Shown: positions 12,788-22,535 of the stretch, piece by piece
Position numbering within the stretch: position 1 is the stretch's first letter
How the letters are laid out: each line of letters begins with the position of its first letter
NCBI RefSeq assembly: GCF_963676685.1
Contig: NC_092344.1
Location: 97,246,749-97,310,748 of the forward strand
Source: Mytilus edulis
Taxonomy: Eukaryota; Mollusca; Bivalvia; Mytilida; Mytilidae
Direction: 5' to 3'
Length of the DNA: 64,000 nucleotides
The notes under the pieces: model-generated
Told to the model about the DNA's origin: nothing
Seen by the model: the letters and a program-made list of their open reading frames with translations, nothing else
The model's database searches: none
Made by a program: the position numbers and the translations under genes

Positions 12788-12793
12788 TTTATT
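12788..12793 (-). promoter_or_regulatory. Candidate poly(A) signal of the BAG2-like gene
   Basis: AATAAA on the minus strand (tttatt on plus), about 50 bases past the stop codon at 12844-12846. Its position fits, but usage is unproven. Confidence 0.5.
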
Positions 12794-12843
12794 TTTAACA
12801 ATCAAAAAAGTATAACAATGGAGTTGTTTTAAAATAACAATAA

Positions 12844-13193
12844 CTATAAAATACCATTTTTCTCAGGAAAGTTACAACTATCAGTAATCATTTCTTTTAA
12901 TTTTTTGCGAACCATTTTTTGATCATCTGCAGTACATTCTAAAATAATTCCCTGAAATCTATAATCAACAACTGTTCCTTCATCTTCAGCACATGCATTT
13001 AAATAGGATTTGGCCGTTTCAATGGCTGATGGTCTTCCTGATTTCATCTGTGCTTTTAAATTTTGTAAAATTTCATTTATTTTCTGAAGAGCGTTTTCCT
13101 GAAGGTCATTTCTTGGAGTTGTTATACTGACTTCAATTGTTAAACATCTACAGATAAGTCTTTCTGCATTTGCCTCTATTTCTTCTTTTTCAT
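12844..13193 (-). CDS. BAG2: BAG2-like coding exon 2 (BAG domain)
   Basis: 350 nt: two bases complete the junction Asp, followed by 116 codons including a TAG stop at 12844-12846. The acceptor is a long pyrimidine run ending in cag just above 13193. The reading continued upstream of the acceptor (to ~13233) is intronic. Confidence 0.9.
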
Positions 13194-16100
13194 CTGAAAA
13201 AAATATCAGTTTGAATAAAAGAACTATATTCAAAGTATTGAACCATACAACTCTGAATCTCTGATATCACAAGATGGTTTTTTTTAACAATCTGTGGCAA
13301 TTTATAACTTGGCATATTGTAATGAGTTAATGATGCTAGAACCCGATATATGTGCATTGTATTGTCGAAAACAGACCATATTTATGTAGCAGAAGCATTC
13401 TACTTTCCAATAAATAACTAACAGTTTACATTTTAACAATTTTGTAAAACTGCTATATTTTGGGGCCAAAAAGGTGTCTTACTGGGCCTACTCCTTTACA
13501 AAGATATGGGTAAAATGCCAAAATCTCTACATTTGTAAATAACAACACTCTTTGGATATTAAAACTCAAGTGATCTTTTAAAAACATTAATAAGAGCAAT
13601 TTTGGAATAACTTAAAGATCTATCAAATGATGTACAGATGTTTACATATCAGTTTCTCTTTTAATCTTTAACAGAAATTAACATTAAATTGCTACTAAAA
13701 CAATGTCAAATGAAAACTGACCAAGATTTTGGAAAACTGGTTAATCTAAAGTTTCCTGAAGTTACATCCGTTTAGGCAAGACCAAATAAATATTTGCTTT
13801 ATGTTACTTTTTATGGTACACAATGTTTACAAAGAGGGGAGGGACATGACATCATCGCTTTATGGCATCCTCTCTTCAGAAAAAAATATTGTTTTAAGAA
13901 AACTTATATCTAACACTGCTTTAGAATAAACAAAAAGAATCATTGGCGGATCCCTTTTTTTTGGCCGATCAATGCATTTGAATGGGGACATATAGTTGGA
14001 ACCCCCCCTTTATCCTGTGTTGGGACCCCCCCCCCCCCCCCCCTTTTTAAAATGGCTGGATCCGCACCTGAAAATTCAAAAAGATTTATAAATTTCAAAA
14101 TTAAAGCATATATACATGTATATATATTATAGACTTTAATATATATATATATACCGGTATATATATGTCTATTCAATGCAGTGTACAATGTACTTAAGAT
14201 AAATATATGTATAGTCTTTTTTTTTCTTCACTGTGAATACCACTGTCACTCTAATATAATTGTAATCAATTTAACTATATTGTCAGTTCATTGTCTTCAT
14301 TTTGTATGCCATAACCATTTAATGTAAATGTGTTTGTGCTAATAAATATTGCCTATTGTCTTAAGATGTTAATGTTTAGTACCGGTATTTGTTCCAAAGA
14401 AATAAAAGGATGGTCAACGTTTTCTGGGGAACTTCTGCTAGTACTAAAGGAAGGACAAATATCTGTTAAGTATTTAAGTAAATGCTGTCATAAGGCTGCA
14501 TACTAGGATTTGCAGGAAAAGCCACCAAAATGAATGGCTACATTCTATATACATGGTATACATATGTACTAATGTATGTATAAATGTTTAAATTATCATT
14601 GCTACATGTACATGTATGTTCATTAAATAATTTTGTGTTCATAATGATATACATTTTTTTTTCAAATATGAAAACCGAGTTATACAGGGTAATGAAGAGA
14701 GGAGTGTCCATGTATCCTGATGCTATATTATAATACACACAATTTGCAAAGAATTTGAAAGATGTTAAAATCTGTGGCTAACATTGAAAAGTTATTTTAT
14801 GGTTACCGTTCATTTCTGTATGAAATTGGGTCATCCTTCAAAATACATATATACAGTTTGTGGCAATTGTCTCATTAGTCATTTGTTAATGTAAAAAATT
14901 ATTGCGTATTGTTACTGCATGTACTTTTTGCGGGTAACTAAGTCCAAATAATTATGAGGTCAGGCAAGGCTATTTTAATTTTTTTCTGGGACGCATTCCT
15001 ACGTAGGAAACGTAAGAAGGCGTCCCAGAAATTTTTTTAAATAGCCTTGCCAGATGTTATAATTATTTGGACTACGTGACAGGTAACTGTACCCAGGGGC
15101 AGTGCCATATTTATCATTTTTTATAGGGCTTCTGTACAATTAACGGTAAATATGGTCCAAAGGAGAGTTTTTAAGGTTCATCATAACAAATGGACAGTTA
15201 TGGCTGTATTTTCACCTCAAAAACTACTCTGTGTGCAGACTTACCTGTGCTGTTTGGAAAGTTTTAAGGCCTAGCATCCACTAGATATATAAATGTTAAA
15301 TGCATTTTGTGTTTAAAAAAGATAAAATTTTCTTGGTTTGGTGGGCAATTTTTTTCCTTTCTGCAGAAGGTGTAAAAATAACAAACACCTGAATTACTTT
15401 ATGATACTGTCCACTCAGATAAACTCTTTAACTCACTTATAGCAGTGTATAGTTGTGAAGATACCTATTTTTCATGTCAATTAAGGACAATCAAAACAAT
15501 ACATTCATGGGCACAATTTAGAACTGGTGGACTCAGCAAAATATCTAGGCGTCACAATCCACAAAACTATTAATTGGAACACCCACATAAAGAGTATAGC
15601 TAAAAAGGCTAATTCAACCAGGGCCTTCATCCAAAGAAATCTTCAGCACTGTCCCCAACAAACAAAAGCTGTATGCTTCACAACGCTAGTAAGACCATTG
15701 CTTGAGTATGCATGCTCAGTCTGGGACCCGTTCACCAACCTTAACATACAGAAATTTGAAAGTGTGCAAAGAAGATCAGACCGTTATGTATTGAACAACT
15801 ACCAACAAACCAGCAGTGTAACATCAATGCTAAAAACTCTATAGTGGCAACAACTAGGGGAGAGGAAGGCCAACTGCAAAGCAGTAATGATGTACAGGAT
15901 AGTAAATGGCCTTGTAGCAATACCAACGCTAGAGCTACATGTACACACTATGTATCATCCGTAGCAAGAGGACACACAACACGATTTTTCATACCCTATG
16001 CCAGAACTTCAACATACAGGCATTCCTTCTTTCCAGACAGCATATAGATATGGAACAGCCTCCCACAACCTTTGGTAGACAGTACAAAAATGTACATCAC

Positions 16101-16812
16101 TAGATGCTTTCAAGCAGGGGGTACTGAGCGGCAGTATCCCTTAATCATTGTTAATCGCACCATCAGACCATCTTGCACCTGTAAATATTTTCTTGCACCT
16201 TTGTTGTCACACCCAGCATGGGCAATAATGCGATAATACTCAATTAGAGGACTGCACTGTATTGGACATGTTGGAAGAAGAAGAATACAAACCAGGTTTT
16301 ACCTGAGCGAGCATCTCAAAGTTGTACCACAACTTAGTTAACTGGTTAATTTTCACACCTAATGCATGAAGGAAAAAAATGACCATCAAATTCCAAAAGA
16401 GATTTTATCTTTCTGCAGAACAAAATGCATTTAACTTTAATATATCTAGTGAATGCCGGGCATTAAAACTTTTCCAACTTCACGGGTAAGTCTTTACTCA
16501 GAGTAGTTTTTGGCATGTAAATACAGCCATATTTGTCCGTTTGTTATGATGAACACACACACACTCTTCTATAGGTTCCAAGATATGTTGTTTACCAGTT
16601 GAAATTTCTAGGTTGAGATCATTGTCCTGTATTTTTTGGAGAGTTGCTAGTATTGTTTCTCTTTCTTGTTCCATTGCAATAGCCTGTTCTCTCAATTTTT
16701 CAACCCTCCTTTCCACATCATCCATTAAATTACTTAAGTATGATTCCGAATTTTCAGATATTTGATCAAATCCTGGGTATTCAATACTAAGAAGTTTTTC
16801 TTTAGCTGCCAT
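12844..16812 (-). CDS. BAG2: BAG family molecular chaperone regulator 2 (two coding exons, 188 aa)
   Basis: The coding exons 16596-16812 and 12844-13193 join across a consensus donor (actg|gtaaac) and acceptor (tttcag|atgaa), with a phase-1 junction making the Asp of S-T-D-E-K. The product is 188 aa; vertebrate BAG2 is about 210. Residues ~25-62 form a heptad-rich coiled coil (E-R-R-V-E-K-L-R-E-Q-A then M-E-Q-E-R-E-T-I). Residues ~75-175 are the BAG2-type domain, with conserved landmarks A-N-A-E-R-L, L-T-I-E-V-S-I-T-T-P-R-N and F-Q-G-I-I-L-E-C plus D-D-Q-K. The family binds the Hsc70/Hsp70 ATPase domain as a nucleotide-exchange factor and restrains the ubiquitin ligase CHIP. The mussel protein is shorter at both ends. 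The main intron carries a LINE fragment and MITEs. The promoter side lies within about 250 bases of a satellite array. Identification rests on my recall of BAG2 sequences and is strong. Confidence 0.9.
13943..14073. mobile_element. MITE with GGATCC-containing ends
   Basis: The left end 'ttggcggatccc' and right end 'ctggatccgcacctg' are imperfect reverse complements. The middle has a 16-17 base poly-C run near 14027-14043. I recognise the layout (gcggatcc...tttaaaa...gggggg) as a common bivalve MITE; only one copy is present here. Confidence 0.55.
14940..15073. mobile_element. Small foldback MITE sharing ends with the 4.1-kb TIR element
   Basis: The left end 'agtccaaataattatgaggt' then 'caggcaaggctattt' pairs with the right end 'aaatagccttgccagatgtt' then 'ataattatttggact'. 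The centre contains a second palindrome (tcctacgtagga). The outer ~17 bases match the terminal repeats of the element at 34151-38241. Flanking ggtaact occurs just before the left end and, after 8 extra bases, beyond the right end: a possible imperfect target duplication. Confidence 0.75.
15171..15385. repeat. Left arm of an inverted repeat flanking the LINE fragment
   Basis: 'gttcatcataacaaatggac', 'aaaaactactctg', 'ccactagatatat' and 'gttaaatgcattttgtg' match, in reverse complement, 16335-16550. Both arms lie in the BAG2 intron. By eye the arms are roughly 80% identical over about 200 bases. Confidence 0.75.
15494..16285 (+). pseudogene. Fragment of a non-LTR (LINE) reverse transcriptase C-terminus with 3' tail
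   Basis: In the frame of 15500-15843 the translation reads H-N-L-E-L-V-D-S-A-K-Y-L-G-V-T-I, then L-L-E-Y-A-C-S-V-W-D-P and K-F-E-S-V-Q-R-R. These are typical of the region after the catalytic palm of CR1/jockey-like reverse transcriptases. It continues as M-M-Y-R-I-V-N-G-L and R-F-F-I-P-Y-A-R-T, but is broken by a TAG at ~15842, a frameshift near 15960 and a TAG near 16046. The catalytic motif itself is absent (5' truncated), and the end is a short GAA-rich tail. It is antisense to BAG2, so it is tolerated as intronic debris. Confidence 0.8.
16335..16550. repeat. Right arm of the inverted repeat in the BAG2 intron
   Basis: Reverse complement of 15171-15385 with substitutions and small indels. 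It ends about 45 bases inside the intron from the exon 1 donor at 16595. Together the arms could fold the intron around the LINE fragment. Confidence 0.75.
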
Positions 16813-16825
16813 ATTGTCTTTTTAA
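16596..16825 (-). CDS. BAG2: BAG2-like first coding exon with 13 nt of 5' UTR
   Basis: The ATG is at 16810-16812; 72 codons plus one base run to the donor at 16595. An acceptor (cactttctag) just above 16825 implies a leading non-coding exon. The start is supported by 13 bases of leader and by length agreement with the family. Confidence 0.85.
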
Positions 16826-16915
16826 CTAGAAAGTGAAAACAACAAACAGAACAGTTTTTAATTTCCGTACATTTTAAAAGACCGGTACGTAGTATGATTA
16901 GAAGTTTTTACTTAC

Positions 16916-16990
16916 TTCCTGTCGACAGAGTTAGAATATCCCCCGATTCTACCACGAAGAACCACAATAAGCACCACGGACTTTATCAGT
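16916..16990 (-). other. Probable 5' UTR exon and promoter-proximal region of the BAG2-like gene
   Basis: On the minus strand 'cgacaggaa|gtaagtaaa' is a good donor at 16916/16915, giving a 90-nt intron to the acceptor at 16825. The upstream limit of the exon is not visible. The segment includes the satellite-like phrase 'aagcaccacgga' at ~16969-16980. Confidence 0.45.
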
Positions 16991-17126
16991 AAAATAAATA
17001 CATTTGGGCAACTATGAGTTATTTAATGTATACGTAGATATTAAGATACATCAAATAATCATTAAATGAAAAGTTAAAATAAAAATAATTTAAATCGATT
17101 TTTTTTTTAATATGAACTTCATTAAT

Positions 17127-17165
17127 CAAGGATTTGTATAGTCTAACTATATATACAAATCCTTG
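17127..17165. repeat. Perfect hairpin at the edge of satellite array 1
   Basis: caaggatttgtata (17127-17140) and tatacaaatccttg (17152-17165) are exact reverse complements with an 11-base loop. The first satellite motif (taagcaccac) starts within ten bases of it. Confidence 0.8.
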
Positions 17166-20100
17166 CAGTAATTAAGCACCACAAAAAAACAAACTGAACA
17201 CCACGGGACGTAATTTCCCTCCCAATGGTCCAACAGACGGGTTAAAGAGTCTAAAATACTCTTTGGGGTCCAACTTGGTTTGTAAGGCCCATTGGTCCAT
17301 ATGCACCTGGGGTTCAATCTATATATCTATGGGGTCTTTTAGGGTATATTTCATTAAAAAAAAATATAAGCACCACCGAAAACGGACTTAGCACCACGGG
17401 AGGTAGCTTCCCTCCCATTGGTCCAACAGACAAGTATATGGGTTTATAACACTCTTTGTGAGTCCTAGTTGGTTTGTAGGGCTCATTGGTCCACACGCAC
17501 CTTTGTTCCAATCTACAAGTCCATGGGGTCCTTTAGGGTATATTTGATTAAAGAAAAATATAAGCACCACCGAAATAAAACTTAGGACCACGGGAGGTAG
17601 CTTCCCTCCAATTGGTCCAACTGACGTGTATAGGGGTCTAAAGCACTCTATTAGGGTCAAAGATGGTTTGTTAAGCTCATTAGTCCACAGGCACATATGT
17701 TCCAATCTACACAAGTCCTGGGGTCTTTTGGTGTATATATCATTTAAGAAAAATATAAGCACCACCAAAAATGGACTTAGCACCACGGGAGGTGGTTTCA
17801 CACCAATTGGTCCAACTGACGTGTATAGGGGGTTAAAGCACTCTATTGGTGTCTAAGATGGTTTGTTAAGCTCATTAGTCCACAGGCACATATGGTCCAA
17901 TCTACACAAGTCCTGTGGTCTTTGGTGTATATATCATTTAAGAAAAATATAAGCACCACAGAAAAAAAACTTAGCACCACGGGAGGTAGCTTCCCTCCAA
18001 TTGGTCCAACTGACGTGAATAGGGGTCTAAAGCACTCTATTGAGATCTAAGATGGTTTGTAAGGCCCATTGGTCCATATGCACCTGCGGTTCAATCTATA
18101 AGTCTATGGGTTTTTTTAGGGTATATTTCATTAAAAAAAATATAAGCACCACCGAAAACGGACTTTGCACCACGGGAGATAGCTTCCCTCCCATTGGTCC
18201 AACAGACAAGTATATGGGTGTATAACACTCTTTGTGAGTCCTAGTTGGTTTGTAGGGCTCATTGGTCCACATGCACATTGGTTCCAATCTACAAGTCCAT
18301 GGGGTCCTTTAGGATATATTTGATTAAACAAAAAATATAAGCACCAGCGAAATAAAACTTAGCACCACGGGAGGTAGCTTCCCTCCAATTGGTCCAACTG
18401 ACATGTATAGGGGTCTAAAGCACTCTATTAGGGTCAAAGATGGTTTGTTAAGCTCATAAGTCCACAGGCACATATGTTCCAATCAACACAAGTCCTTGGG
18501 TCTTTTGTTGTATATATCATTTAATAAAAATATAAGCACCACAGAACAAAAACTTAGCACCACGGGAGGTAGCTTCCCTCCCATTGGTCCAACAGACAAG
18601 TATATGGGTGTATAACACTCTTTGTGAGTCCTAGTTGGTTTGTAGGGCTCATTGGTCACATGCACCTTGGTTCCAATCTACAAGTCCATGGGGTCCTTTA
18701 GGGTATATTTGATTAAAGAAAAATATAAGCACCACCGAAATAAAACTTAGCACCACGGGAGGTAGCTTCCCTCCAATTGGTGCAACTGACGTGTATAGGG
18801 GTCTAAAGCACTCTATAGGGGTCTAAGATGATTTGTTAAGCTCATTAGTCCACAGGCACATATGGTCCAATCTACACAAGTCCTGGGGTCTTTTGGTGTA
18901 TATCATTTGAGAAAAATATAAGCACCACCAAAAATGGACTTAGCACCACGGGAGGTAGCTTCCCTCCAATTGGTCCAACTGACGTGTATAGGTGTCTAAA
19001 GCACTCTATTGGGGTCTAAGATGATTTGTTAAGCTCATTAGTCCACAGGCACATATGGTCCAATCTACACAAGTCCTGGGGTCTTTTGGTGTATATCATT
19101 TGAGAAAAATATAAGCACCACAGAACAAAAACTTAGCACCACGTGAGGTAGCTTCCCTCCAATTGGTCCAACTGACGTGTATAGGGGTCTAAAGCACTCT
19201 ATTGGGATCTAAGATGGTTTGTTAAGCTCATTAGTCCACAGGCACATATGGTCCAATCTACACAGGTCCTGGGGTCTTTTGGTGTATATATCATTTAAGA
19301 AAAATATAAGCACCACCAAAAATGGACTTAGCACCACGGGAGGTGGTTTCACACCAATTGTTCCAACTGACGTGTATAGGGGTTTAAAGCACTCTATTGT
19401 GGTCTAAGATGGTTTGTTAAGCTCATTAGTCCACAGGCACATATGGTCCAATCTACACAGGTCCTGGGGTCTTTTGGTGTATATATCATTTAAGAAAAAT
19501 ATAAGCACCACCAAAAATGGACTTAGCACCACGGGAGGTGGTTTCACACCAATTGGTCCAACTGACGTGTATAGGGGTTTAAAGCACTCTATTGTGGTCT
19601 AAGATGGTTTGTAAAGCTCATTAGTCCACAGGCACATATGGTCCAATCTACACAAGTCCTGTGGTCTTTTGGTGTATATATCATTTAAGAAAAATATAAG
19701 CACCACAGAACAAAAACTTAGCACCACAGGAGATAGCTTCCCTCCAATTGGTCCAACTGACGTGTATAGGGGTTTAAAGTACTCTATCGGGGTCTAAGAT
19801 GGTTTGTTAAGCTCATTAGTCCACAGGCACATATGGTCCAATCTACACAAGTCCTGGGGTCTTTTGGTGTATATATCATTTGAGAAAAATATAAGCACCA
19901 CAGATTTTTTTTTTAGCACCACGGGAGGTAGCTTCCCTCCAATTGGTCCAACTGACGTGTATAGGGGTCTAAAGCACTCTATTGGGGTCTAAGATGGTTT
20001 GGTAAGCTCATTAGTCTACAGGCACATATGGTCTAATCTACACAAGTCCTTGGATCTTTTGGTGTATATATCATTTTAGAAAAATATAAGCACCACAGAA

Positions 20101-21920
20101 AAAAAACTTAGCACCACGGGAGGTAGCTTCCTTCCAATTGGTCCAACTGACGTGTTTAGGGGTCTAAAGCACTCTATTGTGGTCTAAGATGGTTTGTTAA
20201 GCTCATTAGTCCACAGGCACATATAGTCCAATCTACACCAGTCCTGGGGTCTTTTGGTGTATATATCATTTAAGAAAAATATAAGCACCATTGAAAATGG
20301 ACTTAGCACCACGGGGGGTGGTTTAACACCCATTGGTCCAACAAACGGTTAAAAGGATCTATAATGCTCTTTTGGGGGTCTAACTTGGTTTGTTAGGCTC
20401 ATTAGTCCATATGCACCTGGGGTTCAATCTATAAATCCATGGGGTCTTTTAGGGTATATTTCATTAAAGAAAATATAAGCACCAGCGAAAACGGACTAAG
20501 CACCACGGGAGGTTGCTTCCCTCCCATTGGTCCAACAAACGAGTAAAAGGTTCTAAAATACTCTTATGGGGTCTAACTTGGTTTGTAAGTCTCATTGGTC
20601 CACATGCACCTTGGGTCCACTCTACATGTCCATTGGGTCATTAAGGGTATATTTCATTAAAGAAAAATATAAGCACCACCGAAAATGGACTTAGCACCAC
20701 AGGAGGTGGATTCCCTCCTATTTGTCCAATAGACTAGTATATGGGTTTATAAAACTCTTTGTGAGTCCAAGTTGGTTTGTATGGCTCATTGGTCCACATA
20801 CACTTGTGGTTCAACTTCCAACTCATTATGGTGCTTTAGGATATATTACATTAAATACAGATATAAGCACCATCAAAAACGAACGAAGCACCACGGGAGG
20901 TGGCTGGCCTCCCATTGGTCCAACAAACGGGTAAAATGGTCTAAAATATTCTTATGGGGTATAACTTGGTTTGTAAGGCTCATTGGTCAACATGCACCTG
21001 GGGTCCACTCTACATGTACATGGGGTCCTTTTGGGTATATTTCAATAAACAAAAATATAAGCACCACCGAAAATGGACTTAGCACCACAGGGGTAGCTTC
21101 CCTCCCATTGGTCCAACAAACAGATAAGGGGTTTTAAAATACTCTTTGGGGTCTAACTTGGATTGTAAGGCCCCTTGGTCCATATGCACATGGGGTTCAA
21201 TCTATAAGTCCATTGGGTCTTTTAGGGTATATTTCATTGAAGAAGAGAAAAGCACCACCAAAAACGAATTTAGCACCACAGGAAGAAGTTATCCTTTAAT
21301 TGATATAAGATAATAGGCCCAGGGTCTAAAGCACTCAAGCATGGTCCACCAGCTTTTCTAGAATAGTCTACAAGTTAAAGAAATCCACCCATCTCATCTA
21401 TTTATAAGCACCACCAAAAGGAAATAAGCACCATGGTTAGGAGCTAGCCTCCAATAGGTCTACGCCTCAATGTCAATGGTCTTAAGCGATCAGTTTGGGA
21501 CTAATCTGATAAACACACCATATAGGTCCACTAGACTTGCTAAAATCGTCTGCAAGTTGAAGATGTCTACCTGTCTTAAATATTTATAAGTACCACCAAA
21601 AATAAATTAGCACCGTGGACAGCAGCTAAGCTCCTTAATGTATAAAAACTAGGTGTATGGTCTTAATCACTCTGGTGAAGTCATATTTGGCTTCTATGGC
21701 CTATTAGATCATCAAACTTAGTGGTTTTGGTGTATTAGACCAAGATGTCAAATTCTTAAATGGTGCATATATATTAGTACCACAACAAATGAACTAAGCA
21801 TCAATGGCTGTAGCTATCATCCATTAGGTCCAACAGGCAATATACAGGGTCTAAATTACTCTGAGGGTCTAATGTGGTTTCTATGGTCTATTGGTCCATC
21901 AGACTTAGTGGTCCGGTCTA
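17166..21920 (+). repeat. Satellite array 1, ~195-bp monomer, about 22-24 copies
   Basis: Each monomer contains 'ataagcaccacc.aaaa', 'cttagcaccacgggaggtag', 'cttccctcc.attggtccaac', 'gtataggggtctaaagcact', 'ggtttgt.aagctcattagtc', 'cacatatggtccaatctaca' and 'gggtcttttggtgtatatat'. The phrase agcaccacggg recurs at about 17389, 17780, 17976, 18169, 18363, 18555, 18751, 18945, 19333, 19528 and onward. The units are tightly alike from ~17.5 to 20.3 kb and decay steadily from 20.3 to 21.9 kb. gggagg...cctccc in each unit can form a small hairpin. The monomer is about 65 codons, so 60-62 aa ORFs repeat, each closed by a stop. Confidence 0.95.
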
Positions 21921-22404
21921 CAATGTCCAGTCCTATGGACATTGCTCATTGTTAAAAGCCGTATGGGGACCTATAGCTATTAATTTCTGTGTCGTTTGGT
22001 CTCTTTTTGCTGGTAGTTTAATTGGCAATCATATCACATTTCTTTTTTTTTTGTATTTGGCACCAGGGGCTGAACCATTCATTATGTCTAATAAGCAAGG
22101 TCCAGAGTCTATTTCAATTCATCGGAATATTATCTAATACGATGTTCTTTTGTGATATATTCACACAAGTATTGCACACTATATATAATTGTTACTTGCA
22201 CAGAAATTGAAGTAACCCTGTATATTAAAGACGTTAAGAGTTAAGATTCAAGGTTTCAAGTCTAATGCTAAAAATGCATGGATTAGCGCTGAAAGTGTTT
22301 TGCAATGCATGTTTTCTCACTACCAGCGCTAAAATACAAAATGCAGTGTTGAACTGTAAACTCTGTGTGCTAATGAGAAATTCTTGCACTGGGTGTTGGC
22401 CATG
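21921..22404. other. Transition between satellite array 1 and the telomere-like repeat
   Basis: The last decayed satellite text ends near 21920; 'agtcctatggacatt' is a short palindrome at ~21928. The rest has no supported feature; the 87-95 aa ORFs run into repeats. Confidence 0.4.
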
Positions 22405-22535
22405 GGGTAGGGTTAGGGTTAGGGTTAGGATTAGGGTTAGGGTTAGGGTTATAGTAAGGGTTAGGGTTAGGGTTAGGGTAAGAGTTAGGGTTAGGGTTAG
22501 GGTTAGGGTTAGGGTTAGGGTTAGGGTTAGGGTTA
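22405..22535 (+). repeat. Interstitial telomere-like (TTAGGG)n tract
   Basis: About 21 units of TTAGGG with the G-rich strand on plus. Interruptions are ttaggatt, ttatagtaagg and taagagtt. It lies between the two facing satellite arrays. It runs in one orientation only, so there is no head-to-head fusion signature. Confidence 0.95.

Larger units (their letters stand above)
13194..16595 (-). other. Main intron of the BAG2-like gene
   Basis: A 3.4-kb intron. It holds a GGATCC-ended MITE, a (TA)-rich microsatellite (~14105-14165), a small foldback MITE, a pair of ~215-bp inverted repeats, and between them a broken LINE fragment (all listed separately). 13200-13940 and 14170-14930 hold nothing else that I can support. 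Confidence 0.7.

Noticed and set aside
15527-15844. Functional reverse transcriptase gene
   Set aside because: Only the region after the catalytic core is present, followed by stop codons and a frameshift; a truncated LINE remnant.
16498-16595. Continuation of the BAG2 N-terminal ORF past residue 72
   Set aside because: Reads through a consensus donor into the intron. The spliced join restores the known BAG2 order.
17314-21137. Many 60-137 aa ORFs on both strands (with repeated texts such as S-L-V-H-R-H-I and S-V-G-P-M-G-G-K-L-P)
   Set aside because: They are translations of the 195-bp satellite. The unit is close to 65 codons, so the same ORF recurs, but each copy is closed by a stop and both strands are equally open. 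The same applies to 28802-31080 in array 2.
22405-22535. Ancient telomere-telomere fusion
   Set aside because: A fusion would show TTAGGG meeting CCCTAA head to head; only one orientation is present.
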